Of a DNA stretch of 64,000 nt, positions 26,348 to 33,946 are shown piece after piece (positions within the stretch are counted from its first letter, which is position 1; the number at the start of each line of letters is the position of its first letter). Source of the stretch: Pseudoxanthomonas sp. PXM01 (GTDB lineage Bacteria; Pseudomonadota; Gammaproteobacteria; Xanthomonadales; Xanthomonadaceae). A model generated the notes under the pieces. That model worked only from the letters and a program-made list of their open reading frames with translations. It ran no database searches and had not been told where the DNA came from. The translations under genes were made by a program, and so were the position numbers. The DNA lies in the NCBI RefSeq assembly GCF_014851815.1, contig NZ_JACVAJ010000001.1:1674001-1738000 (forward strand), read 5' to 3'.

Positions 26348-27643
26348 TCAGGCCTCCGCGGCGCGCAACGCCGCCAGTGCCGCCAGTGCTTCGTCGACCG
26401 GCACCTGCAGCACGATCGCCGGCGTCTGCATCGCATCGGCCTGCTCGGCCTGCTTCAGCACGCCGATCAGCTTGCCGGCGTCCTTGGGCGAGTCGAAGCC
26501 GTTGCTCTGTATCAGCACGTTGCCGTCCGCATCCGCCAGCTTGAAGTAGAACCGGCCGTCGGTATCGCGGTACTGCTTGAATGCCGGCAGCGCGACCTTG
26601 GACGGCCCGACCTTCGCTTCCACCACCGGCACCTGCGACAGGTCGCGCAGGCCCACGGCGTGGCGAAGCTCCGCCAGCAAAGGCGTGGCGTAACGCTCGC
26701 GCAGGCGGCGCGCACCGTCGCGCAGGATCGCTTCGATGTCGCCGGGTTTCGCCATCAGCGCTTCGTACTTCTCGCGCAGCGGCGCGATCTCGGCATCGAT
26801 GCGTTCGAACAGCTGCTGCTTGGCCTCGCCCCAGCCGATGCCGTCGGCGAACTGCTGCGCGAAGGCGCGCGTCTCGTCTGCGCTGGCGAAGGCCTGGTAC
26901 AGCTGGAACAGCGCCGAGCCTTCCGTGTCCTTCGGCTCGCCCGGACCGCGCGAGTCGGTGAGGATGGAGAACACCAGCTTCTTGAGCTCGTCCCGAGGCA
27001 CGAACAGCGGAATGGTGTTGTTGTAGCTCTTGCTCATCTTGCGGCCGTCGAGGCCGGGCAGCGTCGCCACGTTGTCGTCGATCAACGCTTCCGGCAGGGT
27101 GAAGTACTCCTTGCCGTACACGTGGTTGAAGCGCTGGCCGAAGTCGCGCGCCATCTCGATGTGCTGGATCTGGTCGCGCCCCACCGGCACCTGGTGCGCA
27201 TTGAAGATCAGGATATCCGCGGCCATCAGCACCGGGTACATGAAGAGGCCCGCGCTGACCCCCGCATCCGGGTCTTCGCCGTCGGCGTTGTTCTTGTCCA
27301 CCGCCGCCTTGTAGGCATGCGCGCGGTTGAGGATGCCCTTGCCCGCCACGCAGGTCAGGAACCAGGTCAGCTCGGTGATCTCCGGCACGTCGCTCTGGCG
27401 GTAGAACCACACCTTGTCCGGCTCCAGGCCACAGGCAAGCCAGGTCGCCGCGATCTCCAGCGTGGAACGCTGCGTGCGCCCCGGGTCCTGCGCCTTGATG
27501 AGGCTGTGCAGGTCGGCCAGGAAATAGAAGCTTTCCGTATCCGCGGCGCGGCTGGCGGCCACGGCAGGGCGCACGGCGCCGACGTAGTTGCCCAGGTGCG
27601 GCGTGCCCGAGGTGGTGATGCCGGTAAGGACGCGGGTGGTCAT
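26348..27643 (-). CDS. trpS: Tryptophan-tRNA ligase with C-terminal DUF1508-like extension
   Basis: 431 residues from the ATG at 27643 (the frame is open far upstream). Class I synthetase: TPHLGN (residues 14-19, HIGH-type), the GRDQ substrate motif near 155 and KMSKS at 202-206. The catalytic core ends near residue 335, where short TrpRS proteins stop. The extra ~95 residues contain a compact unit (about 354-398, RFYFKLADADGNVLIQSNGF, then D-S-P-K-D-A) that resembles the DUF1508/YegP fold. This longer TrpRS form also exists in pseudomonads. Charges tRNA-Trp in the cytoplasm. Confidence 0.95.
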   Translation of the reverse strand: MTTRVLTGITTSGTPHLGNYVGAVRPAVAASRAADTESFYFLADLHSLIKAQDPGRTQRSTLEIAATWLACGLEPDKVWFYRQSDVPEITELTWFLTCVAGKGILNRAHAYKAAVDKNNADGEDPDAGVSAGLFMYPVLMAADILIFNAHQVPVGRDQIQHIEMARDFGQRFNHVYGKEYFTLPEALIDDNVATLPGLDGRKMSKSYNNTIPLFVPRDELKKLVFSILTDSRGPGEPKDTEGSALFQLYQAFASADETRAFAQQFADGIGWGEAKQQLFERIDAEIAPLREKYEALMAKPGDIEAILRDGARRLRERYATPLLAELRHAVGLRDLSQVPVVEAKVGPSKVALPAFKQYRDTDGRFYFKLADADGNVLIQSNGFDSPKDAGKLIGVLKQAEQADAMQTPAIVLQVPVDEALAALAALRAAEA

Positions 27644-27835
27644 GTGCAGTGCGGGGGAATGCGGGAAAGCGGCCAGTTTACCGGCTGGGGCCAGGGCATG
27701 CGGACCCAAGGCCTGCGACACGGCGTCGCAGGCGCACCCTGCCCGCGGCTTAACCGGCACCGGCATCGTCCACCCGGACAACCCCGTTGCCTCCGGCCGG
27801 CCGTTCGCAGCAACGTCCCCACCAGGAGAACGGAC

Positions 27836-28636
27836 ATGCTGCACCGCATCCTCGCATCCCTCGCCACGCTGGCCCTGCTTGCCTGCGCACCCGCCCATGC
27901 CGGTCCGCTGGTCGACGTCAGCGTGGTCGACCGCGACACCGGCGAATGGCTGGCACAGCATCCGCACCGGGGCGATCTCTGGGTCGCCGGCACGCCCGGC
28001 AACCGCTACAGCGTCCGGCTGACCAACACGACGGGCGAGCGCGTGCTGGTGGTGCTGTCCGTGGACGGGATCAACGCCATCACCGGCCAGACCGCCAACC
28101 CCTCGCAGGCCGGCTACGTGCTGGAGCCGTGGCAGACCACCGAGGTCACCGGCTGGCGCAAGTCGATGAGTGACGTGGCGCAGTTCGTATTCACCGACCT
28201 CGGCGACAGCTACGCCGCACGGACGGGACGGCCGCGCAACGTCGGTGTGATCGGCGTTGCCGCGTTCCGAGAGGCCCGTGCCTACCGCTATCCGCAGTAC
28301 ACGCCACCGCCGATCGCGCGCGGATCGATGGAGAAGCGGGCGGAGGCGGAAGCCGCCGCGCCAGCGGGCTCCTCCCGTGGCATCGCCGCCAACGACGCAG
28401 CCAGGCAGCAGAGCATCGGTACCGGTCACGGCGGTCGCGAGTGGTCACCGACGTCGCGAACGGGGTTCGACCGCGCGACCCGCCAGCCGGAGCAGGTGAG
28501 CGAAGTGCGCTACGACGAGTACCGCCGACTGGTCGCACTGGGCGTGGTTCCCCGTCGTCATGGACCGACGTGGCGCGATGAAGGCCCGCGCGCATTCCCC
28601 GGCGGATTTGTCGCCGACCCGCCGCGCTACCGCTGA
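27836..28636 (+). CDS. Exported protein of unknown function
   Basis: 266 residues from the ATG at 27836, ribosome site CAGGAGAA. Signal sequence about 1-22 with AHA cleavage before GPLVDVSVVDRD. A lipobox-like LLAC also occurs, so a lipoprotein is possible. Residues about 25-150 look beta-rich (YSVRLTNTTGERVLVVLSVDGIN, VLEPWQTTEVTGWRKS), similar to proteins that describe surface or capsule-associated beta-sandwiches. The C-terminal part (about 155-266) is polar and Arg/Gly-rich, ending in a proline-arginine tail. Function unknown. Followed by a strong terminator. Confidence 0.75.
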   Translation: MLHRILASLATLALLACAPAHAGPLVDVSVVDRDTGEWLAQHPHRGDLWVAGTPGNRYSVRLTNTTGERVLVVLSVDGINAITGQTANPSQAGYVLEPWQTTEVTGWRKSMSDVAQFVFTDLGDSYAARTGRPRNVGVIGVAAFREARAYRYPQYTPPPIARGSMEKRAEAEAAAPAGSSRGIAANDAARQQSIGTGHGGREWSPTSRTGFDRATRQPEQVSEVRYDEYRRLVALGVVPRRHGPTWRDEGPRAFPGGFVADPPRYR

Positions 28637-28652
28637 CCCTCGCGCACGAAAG

Positions 28653-28681
28653 AAGACGGGCCGCATTGCGCGGCCCGTCTT
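28653..28681. terminator. Bidirectional terminator
   Basis: AAGACGGGCCGC / GCGGCCCGTCTT, a 12-bp perfect stem with a 5-base loop, A-rich before and T-containing after. It lies between two convergent genes (stops at 28636 and 28710) and can serve both. Confidence 0.9.
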
Positions 28682-28709
28682 GTACTGTCCGTCAGCATGA
28701 TTGCGCGCG

Positions 28710-28931
28710 TCAGTGCTTGAACGTGCTGTCCGAACGCAGCGTGCGCTGGAAATCCTCGACTTCGGTGTTGGCACGGTCACGGTCGTACCCGTAACGCTCC
28801 TGCAGCTTGCCGGTCAGGTACTCGGCATTGCCTTCCGCGACCTTGAAGTCGTCATCGGTCAGGTCGCCCCACTTCGCCTGGATCTTGCCTTTCAGCTGCT
28901 TCCAGTTACCGGCGATGATGTCCTGGTTCAT
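28710..28931 (-). CDS. CsbD family stress protein
   Basis: 73 residues, the standard size. CsbD signature [28 protein letters not shown] and [16 protein letters not shown]. Soluble, helical, highly charged. Family members (CsbD of Bacillus, YjbJ of E. coli) are induced by general stress, but their mechanism is unknown. Monocistronic, with about 225 bp to the next gene. Confidence 0.93.
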   Translation of the reverse strand: MNQDIIAGNWKQLKGKIQAKWGDLTDDDFKVAEGNAEYLTGKLQERYGYDRDRANTEVEDFQRTLRSDSTFKH

Positions 28932-29110
28932 GGTGTTGCCTCATTTGATTGAGCGGCAGGGGGCGCCGCGCGGACAGCATCGCAACGCGTCCGTTGCGCG
29001 ACGATCAACCCGACGTCAACACGCCATTAGGAATCGCTGAACCGTTCACCGGCATGAGCCCGCATTCTCAACCGTGAATACGCGCGGGTCGCTTCCAGGC
29101 CGCCGGAAAC

Positions 29111-29140
29111 GAAGAAGGCCGCCCGGAGGCGGCCTTCTTC
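29111..29140. terminator. Terminator of the first entericidin gene
   Basis: GAAGAAGGCCGCC-CGGA-GGCGGCCTTCTTC, a 13-bp perfect stem with a 4-base loop, 16 bp after the entericidin stop (minus strand). It ends in T-rich sequence when read on that strand. Confidence 0.9.
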
Positions 29141-29156
29141 GTGCGACGGAATCGCG

Positions 29157-29291
29157 TCACTTGCCGGACGCGTCCTCGACCTTCTCGCCGACCTTCTGCA
29201 CATCCTTGCCCACGCCTTTCACGGTATTGCAGCCGGACAGCACGGCAATCGACAACAGGGCCAGTACGATCAGTGCGGAAAAACGCTTCAT
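29157..29291 (-). CDS. Entericidin A/B family lipoprotein (copy 1)
   Basis: 44 residues from the ATG at 29291. Lys-Arg start, hydrophobic core and lipobox VLSGC (Cys21), followed by NTVKGVGKDVQKVGEKVEDA, the entericidin amphipathic helix. Small cell-envelope lipoprotein. In E. coli, EcnA/EcnB form an antidote/toxin pair. In other bacteria similar peptides are simply abundant stress lipoproteins. A paralogue lies 191 bp upstream. Confidence 0.9.
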   Translation of the reverse strand: MKRFSALIVLALLSIAVLSGCNTVKGVGKDVQKVGEKVEDASGK

Positions 29292-29482
29292 GGCAGAACT
29301 CCTCGACATAGGTGGAAAGGGCGCGATGCGGGCGGCGTGCCCTGTCGTCGCGTGCGGCGAGTCTGATTCAACCACACTGGCTGGCGCCTGACCAACGGGC
29401 CGGCCGGAACGACGGGGGCCGGGTCGCCCCGGCCCCGTCATCGCCCCGCGACCCCGCTTTCAGGCGCGCGGGACCGGTGCGA

Positions 29483-29635
29483 TCAGCAGCGGCCGTCCTT
29501 GCAGTCCTGGGCCTTGTCTTCGACCTTTTCGCCCACCTTCTGGACGTCCTTGCCGGCGCCGGCCACGGTGTTGCAACCGGACAGGACCGCCATCGAGAAC
29601 ATCGCCATCATCAACAGGGCCATTGCACGCTTCAT
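29483..29635 (-). CDS. Entericidin family lipoprotein (copy 2) with Cys-containing tail
   Basis: 50 residues, too short for common ORF cut-offs. ATG at 29635, Met-rich hydrophobic core (MALLMMAMFSMAVLSGC), lipobox Cys21, then NTVAGAGKDVQKVGEKVED as in copy 1. Unlike copy 1 it ends with KAQDCKDGRC, so two extra cysteines could form a disulfide. Its own unit: a GC-rich inverted repeat at 29411-29439 lies downstream. The pair looks like a tandem duplication with divergence. Confidence 0.85.
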   Translation of the reverse strand: MKRAMALLMMAMFSMAVLSGCNTVAGAGKDVQKVGEKVEDKAQDCKDGRC

Positions 29636-29784
29636 GAGTCGCCTCCTTGGATTGGACAGGGAGCCACCGCAGGTGCGTCCGACGCCGCGGTGGCGTGTGC
29701 AGCCACCTTCAGCGGCGCAACGTATAGGCCACGTGAAGCCGCCTATGGCCTGTTCAGTCGCAGTTTTCCCAATCGCGGCCGGCG

Positions 29785-30708
29785 TCAGTCGCGCATCAGC
29801 GTGGACTTGCCGAACAGGCTTTCCACCAGATCCACGGTCAACTTGGCGGTGCGGTTGCGACGGTCAAGCACCGGGTTCAACTCGACGATATCCAGCGACC
29901 CCATCAGGCGCGTATCGGCGATCATCTCCATGACCAGCTGCGCCTCGCGGTAATTGGGGCCGCCCGGTACCGTGGTGCCGACGCCCGGCGCGATGCTGGG
30001 GTCGAGAAAGTCCACGTCGAAGCTGACGTGCAGGTGGGTATCGCCGTCGACGCCCTCCAGTGCGGCCTCGATCGTGCGCTTCATGCCGACCTCGTCGATG
30101 TAGCGCATGTCGTACACATCGACCCTGTGGTCCTTGATCAGCTTCTTCTCTTCCGGATCGACCGAACGGATGCCGATCTGCCGCACCATCGCGGGCGTGA
30201 TCGCCGGGGAATCGCCGCCGAGCTTCGTCAGCGCATCGGGACCTATCCCGCACAGGCACGCCACCGGCATGCCATGGATGTTGCCCGACGGTGTGACCTC
30301 GCTGGTGTTGAAATCGGAATGCGCGTCCAGCCACAGCACGCGCAGCTTCTTGCCGGCCCGGCGGCAATGCTGCGCGACCGCGGTGATGGATCCCATCGCC
30401 AGGCAATGATCGCCGCCCAGCATCATCGGCAGGCGTCCACGGTCCAGTTCCGCCGCGGTGGCGTCCATCACGGCGCGGTTCCACGCCACCACCTCATCGA
30501 GGTGGCGATAGCCCGCGACGGGACCGGTCCACGGATTGGACGGTCCCTGCACATTGCCGGTATCGATCACGTCCACACCGCGCGCCGCCAGCGCTTCGCC
30601 CAGACCCGCGATGCGGAGCGCATCCGGCCCCATCCGTGCACCGCGATGTCCAGCGCCGATGTCGGTGGGCACGCCGATCAGGGAGACCGGGGGAAAGGCT
30701 CGACTCAT
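29785..30708 (-). CDS. rocF: Arginase
   Basis: 307 residues from the ATG at 30708. Ureohydrolase fold with all Mn2+ motifs: LGGDHCLAMGS, WLDAHSDFNTSEVTPSGNIHGMP and SFDVDFLDPSIAPGVGT. The N-terminal SLIGVPTDIGAGHRGARMGPDALR and C-terminal DIVELNPVLDRRNRTA fit arginase rather than agmatinase. Hydrolyses L-arginine to ornithine and urea. The TSGN/H pocket and the start choice (the first 21 codons of the longer frame are unlikely) support this. Monocistronic. Confidence 0.94.
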   Translation of the reverse strand: MSRAFPPVSLIGVPTDIGAGHRGARMGPDALRIAGLGEALAARGVDVIDTGNVQGPSNPWTGPVAGYRHLDEVVAWNRAVMDATAAELDRGRLPMMLGGDHCLAMGSITAVAQHCRRAGKKLRVLWLDAHSDFNTSEVTPSGNIHGMPVACLCGIGPDALTKLGGDSPAITPAMVRQIGIRSVDPEEKKLIKDHRVDVYDMRYIDEVGMKRTIEAALEGVDGDTHLHVSFDVDFLDPSIAPGVGTTVPGGPNYREAQLVMEMIADTRLMGSLDIVELNPVLDRRNRTAKLTVDLVESLFGKSTLMRD

Positions 30709-30804
30709 GGGTACGTCCTGTGGAAAACAGGCGCACAGTCTAAGTGGTCGGCAATGACGGGGCTGTGGCATCGCAGCACGGTCGCGCCATCAGCCGCAGG
30801 AACA

Positions 30805-30880
30805 TGGTGCCGCTTATCCGAATCGAACGGATGACCTACCGCTTACAAGGCGGTTGCTCTACCAGCTGAGCTAAAGCGGC
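30805..30880 (-). tRNA. tRNA-Thr (anticodon UGU)
   Basis: 76 bases on the minus strand with the CCA end encoded. Acceptor stem GCCGCTT/AAGCGGC, D arm GCTCAGCTGGTAGAGC, anticodon stem ACCGC/GCGGT with loop CTTGTAA (anticodon TGT, reads ACA/ACG codons), variable loop AGGTC and T arm ATCCG-TTCGATT-CGGAT. All stems pair fully. It lies between the arginase and SPOR genes. Confidence 0.97.
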
Positions 30881-30893
30881 GCGGGTCGCAATT

Positions 30894-31562
30894 CTAGCGC
30901 AGCGCGGTGCATTCGAGGGGCTGGGGGACACCGCTGGATGCGGTACGCGCCACTTCGGCCGCGTCCACACCGTCCGCCACACCCGCATCCAGCCACCACA
31001 GGCTGGGACCGGCGCGACCCACCGGCTGCAGTGCTGCCCCGAAACCCGCGGCCTGCAGTTGCGCAAGGCGACGGTCCGCGGCTTCACGGCTGCGATAGCG
31101 CCCCAGGGCAATCCCGTTCGCCTGATCGCCCTGGCGTACCACCAGGAAATCGTCGAAGCCCGCTGCACCGATGCGCGCCGCGATGGCCTGTGCATCTTCC
31201 AGCGTCGCGGACGGCGGGATCACCACCTGATAGCCACTGGCGCTCGTGCCAGGGATTTCACGAAGACGCGTGCGCAACAGTCGCCCCGCGGTCGCCGCCT
31301 GCGCTTGAGTGGCCGCCGCCTGGCTCGTGTAAGGCCCCAGGCTGAAACAGGCAGCCATGGAAGCTTCGGCGGCGGGCAAGGTCGCGGCCGATGCCGTCGG
31401 CGCACTCGCCGGCGACGCGGGCTCGTCCACCAATTGCAGGCGGGCCACGCCCGACGGCAGGGCGAGTGGCGGCGCAGGCGGCGCCACGGGGCGTGTCAGC
31501 CACCAGGCGGCGGCGCCCAGATTCAGGACAACCAGCAGGACGATCAGGGCGCGGATCAGCAT
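30894..31562 (-). CDS. SPOR-domain membrane protein
   Basis: 222 residues. A single N-terminal membrane anchor (about 3-22, IRALIVLLVVLNLGAAAWWL), then a Pro/Ala-rich linker. A SPOR-like peptidoglycan-binding domain spans about 70-165 (CFSLGPYTSQAAATQAQAA...SGYQVVIPPSATLEDAQAIAARIGAAGFDDFLVVRQG...IALGRYRSREAADRRLAQLQAAGF). SPOR domains bind denuded glycan at division sites. First after coaX (19-bp gap), so the last gene of a run reading fakAB-plsY-birA-coaX-SPOR. Confidence 0.85.
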   Translation of the reverse strand: MLIRALIVLLVVLNLGAAAWWLTRPVAPPAPPLALPSGVARLQLVDEPASPASAPTASAATLPAAEASMAACFSLGPYTSQAAATQAQAATAGRLLRTRLREIPGTSASGYQVVIPPSATLEDAQAIAARIGAAGFDDFLVVRQGDQANGIALGRYRSREAADRRLAQLQAAGFGAALQPVGRAGPSLWWLDAGVADGVDAAEVARTASSGVPQPLECTALR

Positions 31563-31581
31563 GCCGTGATTCTAGCCGCGC

Positions 31582-32331
31582 TCACGCATCGCCATCGAGG
31601 CGCGCCCAGACAGCCAATCCCTCGAGCACGAGGGATGGCGCCAGCACTGCGCCCTGCAACCAGGGCATCAAGCCGGCGGCGCCACCGCCATGCAACAGCA
31701 ACGCCGGCCGTTCGCCCAGCCTGTCCTCCGCCTGCAGCAGGCTGCGCTCGACGAGACCCAGCGCGGCGCCTTCGCAGCCGGACGCCAGCGCGTCGGGCGT
31801 GTCGGCAGCGAACTCGACGTAGTGGCCTCCCGTCACCGGCAGTTGCCCGGCCGCGGCGTGGAGAGCCTCGCGCATCAGGTGGGGCGAAGGCGCGATACGC
31901 CCACCCCGGTGAAGACCCTGCGCATCCAGCAGGTCGACGGTCAGTGCCGTGCCCACGCCCACCACCAGCCAGCTCCGGGCCGCGCGGCGACGCGCGGCCA
32001 GCAGCGCGAGGAATCGATCCACGCCCAGCCGCGCGGGCTCGTCGTACGCGATGCGCACGCCGGCCAGCACAGGCTGCGTGCGCGGAAGGGAAATGGTGCC
32101 GAATCGTAGGGTCAGCCAGTCGATGACGGCCGCCGTGCGTGCCGGCGACGCCACGCTGGCGACGACGGCCATCGAGGCTTCCCGCGCCATCGTCGGCGGC
32201 AGCATCGCGTCGAGCGATGCGACGAAGCCTTCGTCGTACGCGATGGCCTGCACATGGCCGAGCGTGCCATCGGCATGCAGCGCCGCGCACTTCACCCTCG
32301 AGTTCCCCAGGTCGAACACCCACTGCGTCAT
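31582..32331 (-). CDS. coaX: Type III pantothenate kinase
   Basis: 249 residues. First step of coenzyme A synthesis (pantothenate to 4'-phosphopantothenate). CoaX motifs: VFDLGNSRVKCA (ATP/phosphate 1), YDEPARLGVDRFLALLAA with the catalytic Asp, VVGVGTALTVDLLDAQGLHRGGRIAPS and LLHGGGAAGL. The T-V-D segment is conserved. Its ATG overlaps the birA stop (ATGA), an arrangement common in Xanthomonadaceae and Pseudomonas (birA-coaX). Confidence 0.93.
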   Translation of the reverse strand: MTQWVFDLGNSRVKCAALHADGTLGHVQAIAYDEGFVASLDAMLPPTMAREASMAVVASVASPARTAAVIDWLTLRFGTISLPRTQPVLAGVRIAYDEPARLGVDRFLALLAARRRAARSWLVVGVGTALTVDLLDAQGLHRGGRIAPSPHLMREALHAAAGQLPVTGGHYVEFAADTPDALASGCEGAALGLVERSLLQAEDRLGERPALLLHGGGAAGLMPWLQGAVLAPSLVLEGLAVWARLDGDA

Positions 32332-33296
32332 GTCGCCCTCACGCTGACCTCGCCTGCATGCACCAGCCGCATAGCCTGCCCCATGTTCACCCTCAGCGCG
32401 CCGTCATCGCCGATACCATCGGCCACGCCCTGCTCGTCGCCCTGAGGACCATGCACGGTGACGGCGCGCCCCGCCAGCACATCCAGTGCGGCGTAACGCG
32501 CGAGGAAGGGCGGAAGGCCGTCGTGATCGAACTGCTCCAGCGCCGGCAGCAGGGCATCCAGCAACTGCGCCGCCAGCGTGTTGCGCGACGGCGCACCATC
32601 GGCCAGCCGGGCGAGATCCGTCCACGCCTGATCAATGCTGGTGGCCATGGGTGCCGGCATGCGTACGTTCACGCCGATGCCGATCACCGCGCGTACCGGA
32701 CCCCCGTGTTCGCCACCGCCTTCGACCAGGATGCCGCCAAGCTTGCGGCCGTGCGCGAGCAGGTCGTTCGGCCACTTCACGCCCACGGCATCGTAGCCGG
32801 CCTGTTTCAACGCCTCGGCGACCGCCACGCCGACCACCAGGCTGAGGCCGCCCAGGCGCGCGAGGCCACCGGAGAATTGCCGCGACAGCGACAGATAGAG
32901 ATTCGATGCGATCGGCGACGCCCACTGTCGCCCGCGACGGCCGCGGCCGCCCGTCTGCTGCTCGGCGAGCAAGGCGTCGAGACCGCGCTCGGGTGCCTTG
33001 CGCCGGAGCAACTCGCTGTTGGTCGAGTCCAGCGACCACGCCACCTCGAGTGACGACAGGGCACCGACGGTCGCGGCCTGCAGTTGCGCACGGATGCGGT
33101 CGGCGTCCAGCAATTCGACCGGTTCGGCGAGCGCATAGCCACGCCCGGCCTGCGCATCGATGCGTACACCGCCTTCGCGCAGCGCCTCGATGCGCTTCCA
33201 CATCGCGGCACGCGTCAGGCCGGCATCGCGCGCCAGTGCATCACCGGACACCGGGCCTTCGATCAGGCGCTGCAGCAGTTCGCGCTCGCCGGTCAT
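32328..33296 (-). CDS. birA: Biotin operon repressor / biotin-protein ligase
   Basis: 322 residues from the ATG at 33296. N-terminal helix-turn-helix (about 1-62: LLQRLIEGPVSGDALARDAGLTRAAMWKRIEALREGG). The catalytic domain has STNSELL and EQQTGGRGRRGRQWASP (GRGRRGR biotinyl-AMP loop), VGVKWPNDLLAHGRKLGGILVE and IGIGVNV. The C-terminal SH3-like domain is intact. Attaches biotin to acetyl-CoA carboxylase BCCP and probably represses biotin synthesis genes. Overlaps both plsY (upstream) and coaX (downstream) by ATGA. Confidence 0.94.
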   Translation of the reverse strand: MTGERELLQRLIEGPVSGDALARDAGLTRAAMWKRIEALREGGVRIDAQAGRGYALAEPVELLDADRIRAQLQAATVGALSSLEVAWSLDSTNSELLRRKAPERGLDALLAEQQTGGRGRRGRQWASPIASNLYLSLSRQFSGGLARLGGLSLVVGVAVAEALKQAGYDAVGVKWPNDLLAHGRKLGGILVEGGGEHGGPVRAVIGIGVNVRMPAPMATSIDQAWTDLARLADGAPSRNTLAAQLLDALLPALEQFDHDGLPPFLARYAALDVLAGRAVTVHGPQGDEQGVADGIGDDGALRVNMGQAMRLVHAGEVSVRAT

Positions 33297-33916
33297 GCGC
33301 GTCGTCGCCAGATGCGCGCACGCTCGAAGCGCGACTCGGTGCCTTCGCGCAGGCGGCGGACATTCACCCGATGGGTGAACAGCACCAGCAACGCCGCGGC
33401 CACCGCGAACACCTGGGCGGCACGATCGACCGGCATCCACCACGCCAGCGGCACCAGGCAGGCGGTGGCGATGATCGATGCCAGGCCGACGTAACCCGTC
33501 GTCACCAGCACGCCCAACCACGCCGCGAACAACGGCAGCAGCACCATCGGCCACAGCACCGCCATGCCACCCAGCAGCGTGCCGACGCCCTTGCCGCCGC
33601 GGAACCCATGCCAGACCGGCCAGACATGGCCCATCGCCGCGACGAACACCGCCAGGAATCCCAGTGCGCGCGGCGACAGTGGTCCTTCGCCCGGCGCGAA
33701 CCGCAGTGCCAGCCACGCCGCCAGCGCGCCCTTGCCGATATCGATCAGCACCACGCCCTGTGCGAACTTCGCGCCCTGCGTGCGGAAGGCATTCGTGCCG
33801 CCGGCATTGCCGCTGCCCTGCGTGCGGATGTCCACGCCACGCAGGCGGCCGAGCATCAGGCTGCCCGACACAGAGCCGATCAGGTAGGCGAACAGCAACA
33901 GGCAGGCGGTCAGCAT
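33293..33916 (-). CDS. plsY: Acyl-phosphate:glycerol-3-phosphate acyltransferase
   Basis: 207 residues from the ATG at 33916 (a GTG at 33934 is also in frame). Five membrane segments with the three PlsY motifs: YLIGSVSGSLMLGRLRGVDIRTQGSGNAGGTNAFR, GHVWPVWHGFRGGKGVGTLLG and LVLFTHRVNVRRLREGTE. Transfers the acyl group from acyl-phosphate to glycerol-3-phosphate, the first step of phospholipid synthesis. It overlaps birA and lies 30 bp after a FakA-FakB-type gene, which could supply its acyl-phosphate substrate. Confidence 0.95.
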   Translation of the reverse strand: MLTACLLLFAYLIGSVSGSLMLGRLRGVDIRTQGSGNAGGTNAFRTQGAKFAQGVVLIDIGKGALAAWLALRFAPGEGPLSPRALGFLAVFVAAMGHVWPVWHGFRGGKGVGTLLGGMAVLWPMVLLPLFAAWLGVLVTTGYVGLASIIATACLVPLAWWMPVDRAAQVFAVAAALLVLFTHRVNVRRLREGTESRFERARIWRRRA

Positions 33917-33946
33917 GACGCCATTATGGGCCACGCCCTCACCGGC

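Noticed and set aside
26660..28636. 658-codon frame that continues upstream of the exported protein gene
   Set aside because: The upstream half is antisense to trpS. The signal peptide and ribosome site fix the start at 27836.
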